Shown piece by piece: positions 33,226 to 43,690 of a stretch of 64,000 bases of DNA. The DNA is taken from contig CM034398.1 of assembly GCA_019925095.2 (NCBI GenBank), positions 13,965,001-14,029,000 on the forward strand. Reading direction: 5' to 3'. Position numbers and translations under genes: made by a program. Source of the stretch: Dendrolimus kikuchii (lineage: Eukaryota > Arthropoda > Insecta > Lepidoptera > Lasiocampidae). The first letter of the stretch is position 1. The number at the start of each line of letters is the position of its first letter. The notes under the pieces were generated by a model that saw only the letters and a list, made by a program, of their open reading frames with translations, ran no database searches and was not told the origin of the DNA.

Positions 33226-35339
33226 AAAAAGCGTAAAAAAAGCGAGGGAAAACTAACCTGTGGCCAGAAGCTACTTATGTTTAAGGAGCTTTTTAACGTT
33301 ACATTTTTTACTGGGCGATGTAGTATACTTAATGGTTAAGTAACCACCTACAAAGTTTTTAGAAGTTAATGGAAGGTCTACAAATTGAGTAAGCATCCTA
33401 ACACTAGAATTCCAGATGTCAACAATTGAAACATTTTTAGCTTTTAGCAACTACCTCTCGGGGAATCGTTTAGACAGGACGTTTAGATATTCAGCCGTGA
33501 CCCTCGGCTATAAACGTAAAAGTTTTATGTTAATGCGTCTCTCCAGTGGCAGGGTATCCGTCTGTATTGCATAAGTTCACTAATAAATTAGTGAGTTAGT
33601 GTTGTCTCGAAATAAACGGAATACACAAAGGACTCGGCGCAAGGCTTAGCGCAATGACTTTTTGAAAATAAATAGTGGACTCCCCCGATGGGCCGAGGGT
33701 CACGTTAGATCAAAAGGGAGTTAAGCTTGAAAGAGGATTGAAATATAAACAATCGGGAATTAACAAATTATTATGAACTTTAACAACAATAAACATAGGT
33801 CACTTTTACATCGAAATATGGGATAGGTCTCGCGGGATACAGATTCAAAATTCATGCGAGCGAATCGGAATAAACCGTGTGCTTTCGATAATGAAGATGA
33901 TAATAGGATAGCTTCTATCCCGGGAAATGGGAAGGTGGCGTGAACGAAGTCACGTGGAAAGTTTTCTTAAAACTTATTCGAAAACTACATCTTAGTGATC
34001 ACAGTTAACATGTTAATTCTCATATTCAAGTTTTTAAGTAAAATGTTTCTTCTATTTCATTTTAGTATTATAACTTCAATAAGAAAAGGAACGAAATTCC
34101 TATCCAAATAAATATTGCACGACTTTAATGTAACAATAAACTGTAAATATTGCTCACTGATAATAAATTCTGAAAGTACCTACTATTGCGGACTTAAGTG
34201 CGGCCGTATACTTCTAATAGGCCTGGTGGGATATATCAAGAAACAACTGTGATCTTGCGGGTAAAGTTGGCTTAGGATACTTTATGTTGTAAAAATGTGC
34301 GTTAAGCATATTCAAGTCGTGTCTACACTATTATAATACTGGTTACACTATTATTATTGTTATTCGACAACCTTGGCGTGTTCAATGTTTTTTACGTTCA
34401 CATCAGCGTTTCAAAGACAACCTCTGTGTCTGTCTACTATTATAAGCGTAACCAGTCTGGTTCATTGAAACGTAATTCCCCGTAAAAGCAAATTTTATCA
34501 ATAAGTTTTTCTCCAAACGTCGGAATTTTTTACCTAGGCACCCAGACCAGACTAACTACTCTGACTTGCATGTATGGGACCATTTCCAGTTATCTGTTCT
34601 GTAATTTACTTGCCTTGGGAATATTGAATATGTCTGTGTTTGTCTGACGATTCATTTATTTATACCATTTAAGCTATGCTGATGGGTCTTACATAGATAT
34701 ATTGAGTAGATGAGATTTAAAGTAAGTAATAATACTTAGATACTCGTTGTAAGCTTGTGTGGTTCGTGCTAAAATTAATAGTTTCTTCAAATTACTCGTA
34801 AAAGGCTACCGAAATACTGGTTTTACATGAAAAATATAGACAAAGAGTGACCGGAAAGCTTAGTGCGCACCAAATGTATGGGTTATTTCGGTACTTTTAT
34901 CTTGTCAGCGCTAGCATGAAAGAAAAATGTAAGAACTGGAACAAGCATGAAACTATAAGCTTCGCATTCACTTTCATCACACGCACCACACGTGTGGAAC
35001 TCTTTAACAATATCCGTATATCTGTATGCTTCAAATATTGATTGTCTTCAAATCCCGTGTAATTAGGTACCTTTTAGATAAGTTGCGTCATCAAAACCAT
35101 ATCTTCGGTTAAAATTTGATGAGACCGTGGTAAAAGGCGAAACTATCTACGCCAATAAATAAAATTTAAGTGTAACTTAAGCGAAACTCAAGCGAAAACT
35201 GCTATTTATACGATGCGTAATCATAAATTACCGTTCATGATTTTTTATCTGTGCGTTGGTTTGGTAGTATGTTTTCAATAGGCTCTGAAAGAGCTCTACG
35301 GATTTCAATGAAAATTTTAGGAATTAAAACATAGATATA
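33226..35339. other. Mixed unique DNA, no gene seen
   Basis: No supported gene. 33,880-33,970 (ATCCCGGGAAATGGGAAGG, GAACGAAGTCACGTGGAAAG) looks like a worn Helitron-like 3' region, without a CTAG end. Confidence 0.45.
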
Positions 35340-35455
35340 CTTACATACATACACATAATCACGTCTGTTTCCCATGTAGGTAGGCAGCGATAAAGGATCT
35401 TCAATTGCGATGATTCTGATAAACAACTTTCGCTTCATCTACTTTAATCAATCTC
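35340..35455 (-). pseudogene. RTE-like RT C-terminal relic
   Basis: The minus strand reads VDEAKVVYQNHRN, then RSFIAAYLHGKQT and stop, followed by a TATGTATGTAAG tail. This matches the RTE-like end (VDEA-x-x-V ... RS-x-x-x-AYP-x-GK) with substitutions and a stop, so it is an older relative of family B. Confidence 0.55.
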
Positions 35456-37013
35456 TTGCTTTGAGATGGTTTTTATCTGACCTTTCTTTAACAGATATGA
35501 AATCTTAAATTTTCATGAAAACGTGAAAAAGCCAGTTTAGTAGTATTATAATAAGTAGTCGAAAATAAAAGATAATATTGTGAGAGACCAATGCTTTAAC
35601 AAGAGAGTGTTAAAGAACAGTAATCCATACTATATAATATGTATGTATGTCCGTAGAATTATCGTCGTTTGTATATCTTTTTGTCCCTTCCCAATGACCT
35701 AGCGGGTGAACAGAATAATAATAGGTATCTATGTAATTTAATGTAATTTGGTATATTTGTACATTCTATAACGACTTTTAATATAAGATAATTTTATCGC
35801 GAAAAATAGATAGGTTTCGTTTCGTTGAACATGTTTCGTATTAAGGTTCTAACTTTAAGAAACAAAACATTAAACTTTCATGACATTGATAAATACATCA
35901 CCCTTCTAGCTTATTAATATTATATTCATGATACTACAGGTTGTGTTTGTTAAACGGCTTCTTCAGAAATAACAACCCATTTCTCAGTTACCTTATGAGT
36001 AGTCACAGCGATATTTTGCCGGAGCTCAGCAAACACTTCCACAGCCAATCCCATGCATTTACGCTCGTGGACTGAAGAGGGTATTGGTGTTTACTCACTC
36101 GCCGTCCATTTTTTGCGGCTCACTCGCCCTACGGCCCCGAGTAAATAATATACTAAGTGACAAACGTCTCATTTCTTTTTATTCCGGGTCACCCTTGAAC
36201 TGAATAAATTGCGAGCAATTTTCGGGGTTATTTACCACGCCCCGGGATGCCAATGATACGCTTCAGAATCTTCGGCACACACTAACATGTATACGCGTAT
36301 CGCCGAATATGCTGCAAATTGCATAATAACGTCGTCTCAGCTTTATATAAGGTTCATTTAATCTGATTGACTGAATGTTTAATAAACTTAAGCGTGAATT
36401 TTGCTCTGAAATGTACTGATCATTTTCACGCCCCAGTTACTTTGCTTTGGTTTCTGTGACAGCTATGATATAAATTTAATTCAAGTTTGTAACGTTGTGG
36501 TCCTATTAAGACTTTTGAGAGTCAAGTGAATCTAGGTTAATTTTGAATTTCAAGGTCTTACCGGCTGACTTGGGACCAAAACTAAGAAGCGTGAAAGGTA
36601 ACGCAGGTCCCTTTGTGTTCTCATCATCTGACTGTTGATCTACTTGGTTCATTAGAAGTAAAAGATATCGGGTTAGATTCTCAGTAGAGTTTCATATCAT
36701 AAATAAACTACTCGGTATACAATCGTCTGGGAACTCCAAAGGCAATCAAGGACACAAACTTTATGTATTTTTCTAATAGTATAAATACGTTACTTGCTTA
36801 GCTTCGGAATAAAAGCAGATGTATGACTTTATATACTTAGACGAGTCTTAAGCCTGTATTTTAGAACAATACTCAAGCAGAAATCGACGCTAAAGATTAG
36901 GGTAAACCGAATATTATACAATTCGATAGACTGTATATTTTTTTTTATAACGGGAATAAAAATAGAATACTTTTTTATTTTTATCCAGAATTCCAGTGTG
37001 AAGTATATGCAAA
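35456..37013. other. Mixed unique DNA, no gene seen
   Basis: No supported gene. 35,990-36,310 is GC-richer, of high complexity and matches no repeat in the window (AGCGATATTTTGCCGGAGCT, GGCTCACTCGCCCTACGGCC), so it is a candidate conserved non-coding block. Confidence 0.45.
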
Positions 37014-37511
37014 CGAAACTGTGTGGAAAGTCCTAATTATGATGTTTTTATCAAGTCAGATAAAATCTCTTATCTTAACGCAATAACGTGCTTGTACAGT
37101 GCACCGTAGTGATTACAGAGCGCGGTAACCGTCAAGCGTACACGGGTAGAGTGGGCGCTTAAGCCGCATTAAAAATAAACCGTGATATGTGCTCTATTTG
37201 TATTTTTGAACTCATCCGTTCCTTGGATTATCACGGTGTATTTCTATCAACAGTGTGCACAAATGAAAACGTGAAAAGTCCTAGTTAAGATATATTTGAT
37301 CAAATTAGCTAAAATCTCCTATCGTACTGAATTAAGGTGCTTAAACTGCGCACCGTAGCGATTACAGAGCGGGGTAACCGCCAAGCGTATCTGAGTGGAG
37401 CTAGCGCTTGAGCCGCATTAAAGCAAGTCATGAAGTGCGCTCTATTTGTATTTTTGGCCCCAATCGGGCTGGGGATTGTCTCGGGCTTGTTTTTGTCAAC
37501 AGTCACGTCGC
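37014..37511. repeat. Diverged tandem duplication, 249-bp period
   Basis: Unit 1 (37,014-37,262) and unit 2 (37,263-37,511) share, at a 249-base offset, AAAGTCCTA-TTA, GCACCGTAG-GATTACAGAG, GGTAACCG-CAAGCGTA, AGCCGCATTAAA and GCTCTATTTGTATTTTTG. A shorter third piece near 37,700-37,750 (GTGCCGATATACTGCAGTAA, TTACAGAGCGCATG) continues the series. The open frames here (37,309-37,506 minus, 37,408-37,671 plus) show no domain. Confidence 0.8.
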
Positions 37512-37857
37512 GAACGGTTGCTTAATCATGAATGACACGTTTACGTATTCAGTAGGCTCGCGCTACCCGCTAACGAGAACACGAGATAAGTTTACAAACG
37601 CTATCATCTTGAATTCCCGAAGGCGTTCAGTCTTAGCGTTGATTATCCAGAATTTCAAATTAACATATTAGGTATGTCTATGTTCTGTAGTTTAGATATC
37701 CACACTTTAAAGTGCCGATATACTGCAGTAATTACAGAGCGCATGCGAGTAACAGATAATTATAATTAATATTAAAAATTATTTGAATATATTATGTAGT
37801 TGTGTTAGTTTAGTACATAACGCACTCTCATCTCAAACTCAAGTTTTAAATAACGTT

Positions 37858-37950
37858 GTTTTCAATTTTGGCCGGGAAGTATGCACAACTTAAGCAGTTT
37901 TCTGACCTAAAGCGCACATTGCTACAATTACGCTGAATGTGAGTATGTGG
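37858..37950 (+). mobile_element. SINE S1 fragment
   Basis: TATGCACAACTTAAGCAGTT and TTCTGACCTA then CTACAATTACG match the mid-part of S1. Head and tail are missing. Confidence 0.5.
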
Positions 37951-38069
37951 TATCAAATATAAGGACTTTTAGTTATATCCCATTTTTTTTATTATTATTT
38001 ATACTATCATTTCTGTAATTATCGTATAACTAATAATAAAATTATTAAATCGAATTTAATTCATAACAG

Positions 38070-38366
38070 TCACATAAAGGTTAAATTATGTACAATTTCG
38101 TTATAAAAAAAATATAAATAATATATAAGTCCCAAATCGTTATTGGGTGGCAACGTGCCCAAAACGCTGGCCGTATTCTCGGGCTGGATGGCAATGCCGA
38201 TGCGTTGCCCCAAGTAAAGGCCAGCCCTTTGGTCACGTGAGCCTTCTACCAAACGAAATGATAGATTTCGATGAAACCGATAGGCTCCGGGACACCATAG
38301 CCCTAGAGTTTTGACACCAAACGTCTCAAATATGTATCCATTAATAATTAAATTAAAAAAATACAA
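38070..38366 (-). pseudogene. C-terminal fragment of a retrotransposon polyprotein (same module as 19.7 kb)
   Basis: The minus-strand frame contains FETFGVKTLGLWCPGAYRFH, then RLVEGSRDQRAGLYLGQRIG and IAIQPENTASVLGTLP. It shares the G-V-x-T-L-x-x-W ... DQ-x-AG ... AS/AR-x-L-x-TL pattern with the fragment at 19,715-20,029. Both are 5'-truncated. The conserved spacing shows they come from one retrotransposon protein family. Confidence 0.6.
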
Positions 38367-38705
38367 TTTTGTTTATGCTATTTTTATGGCATTGGAAATG
38401 AACCGAATGTCATCAGGTTTTGATACAATACGTATTTTCAATAGCAGACATGAGACAGAATAATTTAAACCCAGAAAATGAAGTCTCTTCCATAGAATGC
38501 GGATCAGAATTTTACGCGAGTGATACCACGTGGAAAGCTGTATTAAAAATATATAGTTTACTGTACACTAAGATTTTACTTGACATTTCCTGTTAATATA
38601 ATATAGTATAAAAAATATAATTCTCACACTACGTATAGGAATTGATCACTGCTGTTAACTGACATTTTGACTTGTCGTTTTCAAATGGATTGAATAAATT
38701 ATCAT

Positions 38706-38900
38706 CATCATAATATTTAAGAGTTTAACACTTATCGGTGGAGCCTTTTCCAATCCACTCTATATTCTCGGCCAGCTGCTTCACTTCTTTATAGGACACG
38801 ACACCTATCCTTTCCTTTATTTGGTCGATAAACGTCCTAATAGGTCTTCCGTTCCTTCTTCTCTCTTCTGCCTTTCACTTTGCCTTCTATTATTATCTTA
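38706..38900 (-). pseudogene. RTE RT C-terminal fragment with (ATG)n tail
   Basis: The minus strand encodes IIIEGKVKGRREKK, a frameshift, then RPIRTFIDQIKERIGVVSYK and EVKQLAENIEWIGKG, a stop (TAA) and a TATTATGATGATGATAA tail. EGK-x-x-GRR..GRP-x-x-T-F-I-D-Q-I is the common C-terminal block of RTE-type elements, and ATG/GAT tails are typical of the clade. One frameshift makes it a relic. Confidence 0.75.
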
Positions 38901-39044
38901 GAGAAAAGAGCGAATAAGAGGCTATGTATAAAATAATATGTGTAGAATAGATTACTTTTTCGTGGCAGTATCTCTTTTCAATACATATGTATTTGACATT
39001 CAAGAATTGATAAATAAAAATAAAAATATAAACTGTGAAAATGA

Positions 39045-39135
39045 ATGTACACACTAAAACTATACCTAATTATCCACAAAGGGCAGTCTTATCGCTAAAT
39101 AGGGATCTATTCGGGACTACTCCTGGAATCAACTG
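39045..39135 (-). mobile_element. CR1/Jockey-type 3' tail, old copy
   Basis: The minus strand has AGATCCCTATTTAGCGATAA, GACTGCCCTTTGTGGATAAT, matching the family block (AGATCGCT-TTTAGCGATAAG). Confidence 0.5.
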
Positions 39136-39311
39136 GACTGTACTGAATATATTTTTAATTAAGTAAATTAAACTGAACGAACTGATTAATCATGAATTTG
39201 ACACATATTACAATAAATACTAAAATAGTATTCATGTAAAAGAGCAGGCGTTAAAATATCTTGTTATCATCTTACTTTCAATAGTTCATTAAGAAATATT
39301 TTAATTATTGT

Positions 39312-39954
39312 TTAAACAATTATTATATCTTTGAAGACCACGGGCCATAAAAATGGCCCGGACATTTGGAAGGCTTGCATGGGGCCATGGGCAGGCCAAC
39401 ACGTAGAGGCCCTTTGACAAATTTAATGTTAATGTGGCGTGACACTGACCGGCGATTATCCCTGTCTACACCATATAATAATGCACCCAAGGACAAGCCC
39501 CGGCCAGTGTAGGACTATTGTGGGAAATGAGGACAAAAAGTACCGGGCTATTGGGGTGAACTGCTAGTGGTACTAGGGGTCTGGGAATATGGGGACTATG
39601 GCGTCTGTCCGTCGCAATGTTCAGGGAACATGAAAAAATGGACAGACGGTAACTCGCCACTGCCTGCATGGGCCCCAAAAAATGCCATAGAAGACAGGGG
39701 CAACATGGGTGTGAGTGGCTAAGGAGTGTAGAGAGGTGGGCTGCAGGTTCACCGAAGCTATTTCTGACGTGATGCCATTTATCACTTCCACCCCTGGAGC
39801 TTGAGTCTTAGCTCTAGCGACCTCCACTCCGTGCCAGCTGGCTAAGACAAGTACGGAAGCGAGGGCCTTGGCCCCCGGAGTCAGGTCCGAGCTATCGCTA
39901 CTCACCTAAGGCTTAGCCATAAAGCCCCCCTGCGGGTGCTTAAACAATTATTAT
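39312..39954 (-). mobile_element. 613-bp GC-rich insertion with 15-bp TSD
   Basis: Insert 39,327-39,939 is flanked by perfect 15-bp repeats TTAAACAATTATTAT at 39,312-39,326 and 39,940-39,954. The insert is GC-rich and has no poly(A) at either end. At its left edge GGGCCATAAAAATGGCCC forms a small hairpin. Minus-strand frames at 39,466-39,678 and 39,621-39,905 begin with non-ATG codons and show no known domain. Orientation is tentative: the hairpin is taken as the 3' end. Confidence 0.7.
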
Positions 39955-40116
39955 TAAGCTATTTGACTTTTAATACGTGTGACGTCATAAGTCAGTATTC
40001 TCATACAAATTCAAGGAGGCTTTATATGACCTTTTGCGCGATGATAAAAATCATCCCAGTTGATTTGACTGTCAAATACCCGATTGAGTACATAAATATG
40101 CTTCGGATAAAGTAAC

Positions 40117-40513
40117 TATAGCACCGGGGCCGGCTTAAGCATATTGGGCGCCGAGGTGCGAATATTAGGTTGCATTCCCCTTACCAGCAATGAAAATAGC
40201 ATTTAATTTTTGTTTCATAATGATTTTGGCAAAAACGAAAGCCTTGTGCATTCGTGATGTCCGCCAGTCTTTCTGTTCATCTATATTTGTACGTCACGGT
40301 CATTTTTCTCAGACACTATAGGGTTTATAATGGATGAAAATTGGCAGGAAGATGTAATCTATATGGCGTTGAATTTTTTCAATGTTTAGTCGTGTAGATG
40401 TCGTTAGTTAGGCTGATAAACTGTGGTGTTATTTAATTAATTTTTTCTTGAAGTCAATTGACTTGTGTCACGCACCCCTTGCACCCCCGGGTAAAGACGT
40501 CCCTGTATAGCAC
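40117..40513. mobile_element. hAT-type non-autonomous element with 8-bp TSD
   Basis: Direct repeats TATAGCAC at 40,117-40,124 and 40,506-40,513 flank a 381-bp element. It starts CGGGGCCGGCTTAAGC and ends TAAAGACGTCCCTG, i.e. imperfect terminal inverted repeats (CAGGGACGTCTTTA against CGGGGCCGGCTTAA). An 8-bp TSD with CAGGG-type termini is the hAT signature. No transposase frame survives. 40,420-40,490 holds TTGCACCCCCGGG, also typical of the far end of such repeats. Confidence 0.75.
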
Positions 40514-41211
40514 CATAATTACGATACATTTGATCTCGAAAATTGTTACAGCCTTCGCAAAATATAAATTCTAAATTTACGTTTAAAATAAAGCAAAAAT
40601 ATATAGGATTACGATCTATTTTATCTATTCGACGACCTTAGACATGTATATTTTTATCTTTATCATCTATAAATAAAATGTGATCTTCTATTCAAATTAA
40701 CAAATGCTAGGAAAAAACAAAGCGGGAAAAACACCGCTGCCGCACGCCTAATGTTATGTGTACGGTTCTTTACGTGAACAATGTACATGTTTGTTTGAAT
40801 AGAGGATTGAGCTCTGACGTACTCCATAGAGCTCATAAACAATGGGTGTCTTCTGTACAGAACGTTCTTGGATTCAGAGAAACACGCTCCACACAGCCAT
40901 GCATATTTTACGAGTATATGGACGTACAGACTACAAGGCTCACGGAATTGTAAATGTTAATTGAACTTCCAAATAACAAGATAGAATCATAAATATATTT
41001 TATCTTTGCGTCTGTGCATTCTAATCTACATAATGGTTCAATTGGTATACAGTTCTCAACGGCGTAATGCTATTGGCGAGTTCTAGTATTATTTTTTTGT
41101 TTAATGGAAGCAGATTGAAAAATTAAAAGATATTACAATTTTAAATGTTTATATTAGTCGTATACGAATGATTCATATTTATGCATCTTAGTGTATATGT
41201 ACGAGTAAGTA
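40514..41211. other. AT-rich DNA, no gene seen
   Basis: The short frame at 40,756-40,953 has no recognisable motif. Confidence 0.5.
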
Positions 41212-42972
41212 ATCGAGTATGCACTAATCTCTCTTTTCTTTCACCATATCCCAATTACTTGGGGTCGGCACAATATGTCTTTTCCTTCCACACTCTTCTA
41301 TTCTATTTCTCACCTTATCCATTCTTGTAACACCACACATCCATCTCAACATTCTCATCTCAGCTGAGTGAAGACGTTTGTAGTTTATCACTTTAGTGGC
41401 CCAACATTCCGACCCGTATAGCATGACTGGTCGTATGATAGATTTATATATTTGACCTTTTAGTTTCAGTGGCATTAGTTTGTCGCACGTCACACCGGTT
41501 ACCTGTCTCCACTTCTGCCATGCTACATTTATTCTTCTCCTTACATCCCTCTCTATATCACAATTATTCTGCAGTAGTGAACCAAGGTATTTGAATTCGG
41601 GGTTACATGGTAGTGTGACTGATTGTAGTTTAAGAGGTACAGCACTAGAGGTCCCGCCGAAATCACAAAACAGGTATTCGGTTTTGGTTCTGCTGATTTT
41701 TAATCCAACGTCCTCTAGCGCTTGCAGCCACCTGTTTAGTTTGTTTTGAAGTGCTACCCCATCTTCATCCACCAGGACAATATCATCTGCGAAGAGCATG
41801 CACCAGGGGGCCTCATCCTGTACCTCTGCGGTCAGTGCATCCATGACCAGCAGAAACAAGTAAGGACTTAAAGCGGATCCCTGGTGCAAACCTACCCTCA
41901 CAGGGAACTTGTTTGTGGTTCCTACTGCAGAGCGGACTTGTGTACTAACATTCTCATACATGCTTTCTATCAGTCTTACGTACTTCTCTGGCACACCTTT
42001 CGCTCTGAGGACCCACCACAGAACTTCCCGGGGGACGCGATCGTATGCTTTCTCAAGATCTATGAACACCATATGGAGATTTTTATGTACCTGTCTGTAT
42101 TTTTTCATTAGTTGTCGTATTGAAAATGTGGCATCTATTGTGCTACGACCAGGCATAAACCCAAACTGGGATAGCGTCACCTCCGTTTCCTTTCGTAGTC
42201 GGTCCTCAATCACTTTCTCCCATGCTTTCATAGTATGTGACAGCAGCTTTATTCCGCTATAGTTATTACAGTCTTGGATGTCACCTTTTTGCTTGAATAT
42301 GGGCACCAGATATGATTGGTGCCACTCCTGGGGTACAGTCTCTTCGATCATTAACTTATTAAAGAATAAAGCCAGCCACATCCTTCCATCCTCACCTAAC
42401 ATCTTCCATACTTCGATAGGGATACCATCTGGTCCCACTGCTTTACCATTCTTCATCTTTCGCAATACATCTTGCAATTCATCCATCCTTATTTCATTCA
42501 CTAGCCCCATATTTCCTCTCAAGTCTTCTAGTTCATGATGCCACATATTTTCTTCATTCAACAACTTATCAAAATATTTCATCCATCTCGCTTTTATACT
42601 GCAATCATCCGTTAAAACCTTTTCATCTTCGTCTTTTATACACCTGATGTGAGTCATGTCCTTGCTTTGATGATCTCTTTCTTTTGCAAGTCGGTACAAG
42701 CTTTTGCCCTATGCTATTTTTTATGTTTTTATATAGTTTATTCTGAACGCTAGCTTTTGCTGTAGCCACCGCCTGTTTTACTTGCTTATTTATTTGTTTG
42801 TATTTTCCTTTGGAGGACAGCTGGGACTCTATATCAGTTCCAAATAAATTTCGCTGCCATTCTTTAAAAGCATTCTTTTTTTCTTTTATTCTTCCCTGTA
42901 TTTCCTCATTTCACCACCAAGTTTCTTTGCTAATCTTGGTAGCACCTTTCGTTATATCGAGTATGCACTAAT
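41212..42972 (-). mobile_element. 5'-truncated RTE-clade element with 17-bp TSD
   Basis: Perfect 17-bp repeats ATCGAGTATGCACTAAT at 41,212-41,228 and 42,956-42,972 bound a 1,727-bp minus-strand insertion (41,229-42,955). It begins, in sense, inside the linker between endonuclease and RT (KETWW motif), so the endonuclease is lost. It ends in GTGAAAGAAAAGAGAG without poly(A), as in RTE elements with very short 3' UTRs. Confidence 0.93.
41224..42955 (-). pseudogene. RTE-clade reverse transcriptase, truncated and internally deleted
   Basis: The main frame, 42,699-41,224, has 491 codons and starts with TTG, so it is not a true start. RT motifs in order: NGKAVGPDGIP (84-94), NYSG (146-149, usually NYRG), FIDLEKAYDRVPR (212-224, catalytic D214), GLHQGSALSP (270-279), FADD (303-306, catalytic D305/D306), EFKYLGS (368-374), MLYGSECW (426-433). 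Upstream, 42,700-42,955 continues the protein in other frames (ATKISKETWW, stop, NEEI... and KYKQINKQVKQAVATAKAS), so there is one nonsense change and one frameshift. After MCGVTRMDKVRN (453-465) the frame jumps to the extreme 3' end: the usual GHV/GRP-containing C-terminal block of about 90 residues is absent. The stop TAG is formed partly by the target-site duplication. Not functional. Confidence 0.9.
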
Positions 42973-43487
42973 ATTCGTTCAAAAAAATAATCTTTAGTAA
43001 CGGCAACAGTATATCTATGCTATTATGCCTATTTGAAATCTGATTCGTTGTAATATTGGATAACTATTTGTGGGGCTACGACGACGACTTGTACTCTCGA
43101 TATACATATACCTATATTGTTTACGTAATAAATGTAGGGTTAAACTTAACACAAATGTAGAACTATATCTAATAATAATTATGTTCAAGAGATGCAATTT
43201 AATAGCAAAGCTAAATGTAGTCTTTCGTATCTCTGAGGGCAATATTTATTTTCCGATTTGGCATATTTTATAATGTTCGTGATAATATGTCCAAAATTTT
43301 GACCTTGCTGAATTAGGCAGAAATAAATTATTGCACGTTAACGTAATATAACACTATTAGTAATCCACTATTATTTAGACTTACCACTGATAAAAGTTTC
43401 GTTCCAGTTTATCGACGTTCTAAGTCCTTAAAATTAAGATAATTATGAAGGTTCTGGTAATGCTGTAATTACTTTAGATTAGAATAT
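42973..43487. other. AT-rich DNA, no gene seen
   Basis: Nothing supportable. Confidence 0.5.
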
Positions 43488-43690
43488 TGCCTGATGGCCT
43501 CTGTGGTGGAGTGGGAGATGCCTTTGTCAGCCTGTCTCACTGCAACGCAGAGGCTCTAGGTTCGATTCCTAGCATGGTAAATTTCGAAAATGGACTTTCC
43601 ATTATTTACTATGGTCTGGGTGTCTGGGATAGGCACAAGAGTGGTCCGTTGTATATTACCCGTAACACAATCGTAACTTACTTAACTTGG
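43488..43690 (+). mobile_element. tRNA-derived SINE, family S2
   Basis: A-box-like GTGGTGGAGTGGGAGATG and B box GGTTCGATTCC at 43,559-43,569. The body has TGGTAAATTTCG and AGTGGTCCGTTGTATATTAC, ending CGTAACTTACTTAACTTGGG. Collinear with 14.3 and 63.1 kb. Confidence 0.88.

Noticed and set aside
41480..42538. Plus-strand frames of 75-117 codons
   Set aside because: They are shadows of the minus-strand reverse transcriptase.
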